Assembly (NCBI GenBank): GCA_947446335.1 | Contig: CANFGA010000269.1 | Span: 1-5,171 of the forward strand | Direction: 5' to 3' | DNA: 5,171 bases | Source of the DNA: Oxalobacteraceae bacterium | GTDB lineage: Bacteria; Pseudomonadota; Gammaproteobacteria; Burkholderiales; Burkholderiaceae_D | Shown here: one piece after another, positions 4,223 through 5,171 of the stretch | Layout: each line of letters begins with the position of its first letter | Position numbering within the stretch: the stretch's first letter is position 1 | Made by a program: the position numbers and the translations under genes | Notes under the pieces: generated by a model | Told to the model about the DNA's origin: nothing | The model's input: the letters and a program-made list of their open reading frames with translations, nothing else | Databases searched by the model: none

Positions 4223-4912
4223 ATGAAAATACTGATGGTGCTTACCTCGCACGACCAGCTCGGCAACACCGGCCAAAAAACCGGTTTCTGGCTCGAGGAG
4301 TTCGCCGCCCCTTACTATGTATTCAAGGACGGTGGGGCTGACATCACGCTGGTGTCGCCGCTGGGCGGCCAGCCGCCGCTGGACCCGAAGAGCGACGATC
4401 CGACCGCGCAAACTGCAGCCACGCTGCGCTTCAAGGCCGATCCGGACGCGCAAGCGGTGCTGGCCAACACGGCCCGGCTGGAGCAAGTGAGCGCCTTTGC
4501 TTTCGATGCCGTGTTTTACCCCGGCGGTCATGGTCCGCTGTGGGATCTGGCCGAAGACCGGTCGTCGATCGCGCTGATCGAGGCGATGCTGGCGGCCGGC
4601 AAGCCGGTAGCAGCGGTCTGCCATGCGCCCGGTGTGTTGCGCCATGTTAAGTCGGTCGATGGCAAGTTCGTGGTGGACGGCAAGACGGTGACCGGCTTCA
4701 CAAACACCGAGGAAGAAGCGGTCGGCTTGACGCAGATCGTGCCTTTTCTGGTCGAGGACATGCTCAAGAAAAGTGGCGGCCATTACGTCAAGCTGGCCGA
4801 CTGGCAACCCCATGTCGTCAGCGATGGCTTGCTGATCACCGGGCAAAACCCGGCATCATCGGAGCCCGCTGCAAAGGCGCTGCTGGCCAAACTGGCCAGG
4901 GCGCGGGCTTGA
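4223..4912 (+). CDS. DJ-1/PfpI-family protein, Hsp31/glyoxalase III-like
   Basis: Class I glutamine-amidotransferase-like fold (DJ-1/ThiJ/PfpI), 229 aa, with no signal peptide, so cytosolic. The nucleophile-elbow motif is AVCHAPGVL, giving Cys133-His134. FYPGGHGPLWDL (98-109) and TGFTNTEEEAVGL (157-169) are typical of the Hsp31-like branch. Glu26 in TGFWLEEF fits the glutamate that tunes the reactive cysteine, and one of Glu163-165 fits the third residue of the Hsp31 Cys-His-Glu triad. Proteins of this branch act as cofactor-independent glyoxalase III (methylglyoxal to lactate) or as protective chaperones; which applies here is not decided by sequence. ATG 4223 has AAGGA at 4212-4216, 6 nt upstream. 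Only 37 bp separate it from curA, so it is the last gene of the operon. It would complement the reductases by removing dicarbonyls without NADPH. No terminator follows; the next gene converges 15 bp away. Confidence 0.9.
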   Translation: MKILMVLTSHDQLGNTGQKTGFWLEEFAAPYYVFKDGGADITLVSPLGGQPPLDPKSDDPTAQTAATLRFKADPDAQAVLANTARLEQVSAFAFDAVFYPGGHGPLWDLAEDRSSIALIEAMLAAGKPVAAVCHAPGVLRHVKSVDGKFVVDGKTVTGFTNTEEEAVGLTQIVPFLVEDMLKKSGGHYVKLADWQPHVVSDGLLITGQNPASSEPAAKALLAKLARARA

Positions 4913-4927
4913 TCTGAAATAAAGGCG

Positions 4928-5171
4928 TTAGCGCGGGGTGGCTTCCGGAGCGGCTTCCGGAGCGGCGTCCCGGGCCGGACCGTGGCCCTGGGCGGCTGCG
5001 CGCCGGCGCCACAGTTCAGCCTGGGCCGGATCCATGGCTTGCCCTTTGCCCGTTTGCAGCATCACCGACAGCGCGTATTGGGCATCGGCGTCGCCCGCTT
5101 CAGCCGCCTGGCGAAACAATTTTCCGGCGCCATCGAGATCGCGCGTCATCCCTTGCCCCGCTTCCATCATC
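4928..5171 (-). CDS. Sel1-repeat protein, C-terminal part (5' end outside window)
   Basis: About 80 residues are visible, ending at TAA (4928-4930). They show one partial and one complete Sel1-like repeat (TPR-like alpha/alpha hairpins that bind proteins): a unit with AGQGMTRDLDGAGKLFRQAA, then YALSVMLQTGKGQAMDPAQA followed by ELWRRRAAAQGHGPA. After these comes a low-complexity tail, RDAAPEAAPEATPR. Two ATGs at the window edge fall in the middle of a repeat and are probably internal, so the gene continues beyond 5171. Sel1 proteins are often exported or envelope-linked, but no signal peptide can be seen here. It converges on the DJ-1 gene and is most likely unrelated to the detoxification operon. 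The partner is unknown. Confidence 0.82.
   Translation of the reverse strand, partial: MMEAGQGMTRDLDGAGKLFRQAAEAGDADAQYALSVMLQTGKGQAMDPAQAELWRRRAAAQGHGPARDAAPEAAPEATPR
4941..4964. repeat. 12-bp tandem duplication in the Sel1 gene tail
   Basis: GCTTCCGGAGCG is present twice head to tail. In the Sel1 protein this encodes the repeated Ala-Pro-Glu-Ala unit of the C-terminal tail. It is in frame, so unit number could vary by slippage without breaking the gene. Probably no more than a flexible tail. Confidence 0.75.

Noticed and set aside
4883..4899. Hairpin CTGGCCA-AAC-TGGCCAG near the end of the DJ-1 gene as a terminator
   Set aside because: It lies inside the coding sequence and has no T tract on either strand; it follows from repeated Leu-Ala-Lys-Leu-Ala codons.
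4928..5170. Complete 80-aa protein starting at the ATG at 5170
   Set aside because: The ATG falls in the middle of a Sel1 repeat unit and the window ends one base later, so it is far more likely an internal Met of a longer gene.
1..5171. CRISPR array, insertion sequence, phage or defence system
   Set aside because: No regularly spaced repeats, transposase, integrase, terminal inverted repeats or defence-type domains are seen on either strand.

Overview
This is a moderately GC-rich bacterial stretch whose genes have mostly G/C third codon positions. The protein matches are proteobacterial. Codon usage, the small-gene style and the intergenic palindromes suggest a betaproteobacterium, possibly Oxalobacteraceae-like, but nothing here is a phylogenetic marker, so this is only inference.

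Layout. (a) 1-711, + strand: the 3' end of an osmoprotectant-type (OpuB/OpuC/YehW-like) ABC permease. Its reading frame stays open to the window edge, and the upstream codons look like the tail of a substrate-binding protein, so it may be a binding-protein-permease fusion. (b) 703-897, - strand: a possible small basic protein with a very good ribosome binding site. (c) 898-1225: a non-coding stretch with several palindromes, a strong rho-independent terminator that has no obvious gene of its own, and the nemR promoter/operator. (d) 1226-4912, + strand: the core of the window. It holds a NemR-type TetR regulator, then a YqhD-type NADPH aldehyde reductase, a CurA-type NADPH alkenal/curcumin reductase and a DJ-1/PfpI-family protein of the Hsp31/glyoxalase III kind. 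(e) 4928-5171, - strand: the C-terminal end of a Sel1-repeat protein converging on the DJ-1 gene.

How it works together. The four + strand genes read as one electrophile and aldehyde defence locus. The regulator keeps both residues that E. coli NemR uses to sense hypochlorous acid and reactive electrophiles (Cys106 and Lys175; here Cys109 and Lys178). A nearly identical 23-bp element (20 of 23 bases the same) with a TAGAC-N5-GTCTA dyad lies immediately before both nemR and yqhD, overlapping the predicted promoters. The simplest model is that NemR represses itself and the yqhD-curA-DJ-1 operon, and lets go when oxidised or alkylated. The enzymes would then reduce aldehydes to alcohols, reduce the C=C bond of unsaturated carbonyls, and handle glyoxals. 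In E. coli K-12 homologous parts exist but are wired differently: NemR controls nemA-gloA, YqhC controls yqhD, and curA lies elsewhere. The compact, rewired locus is the most interesting thing in the window. Every enzyme family in it is known, so the novelty would be in the arrangement and regulation.
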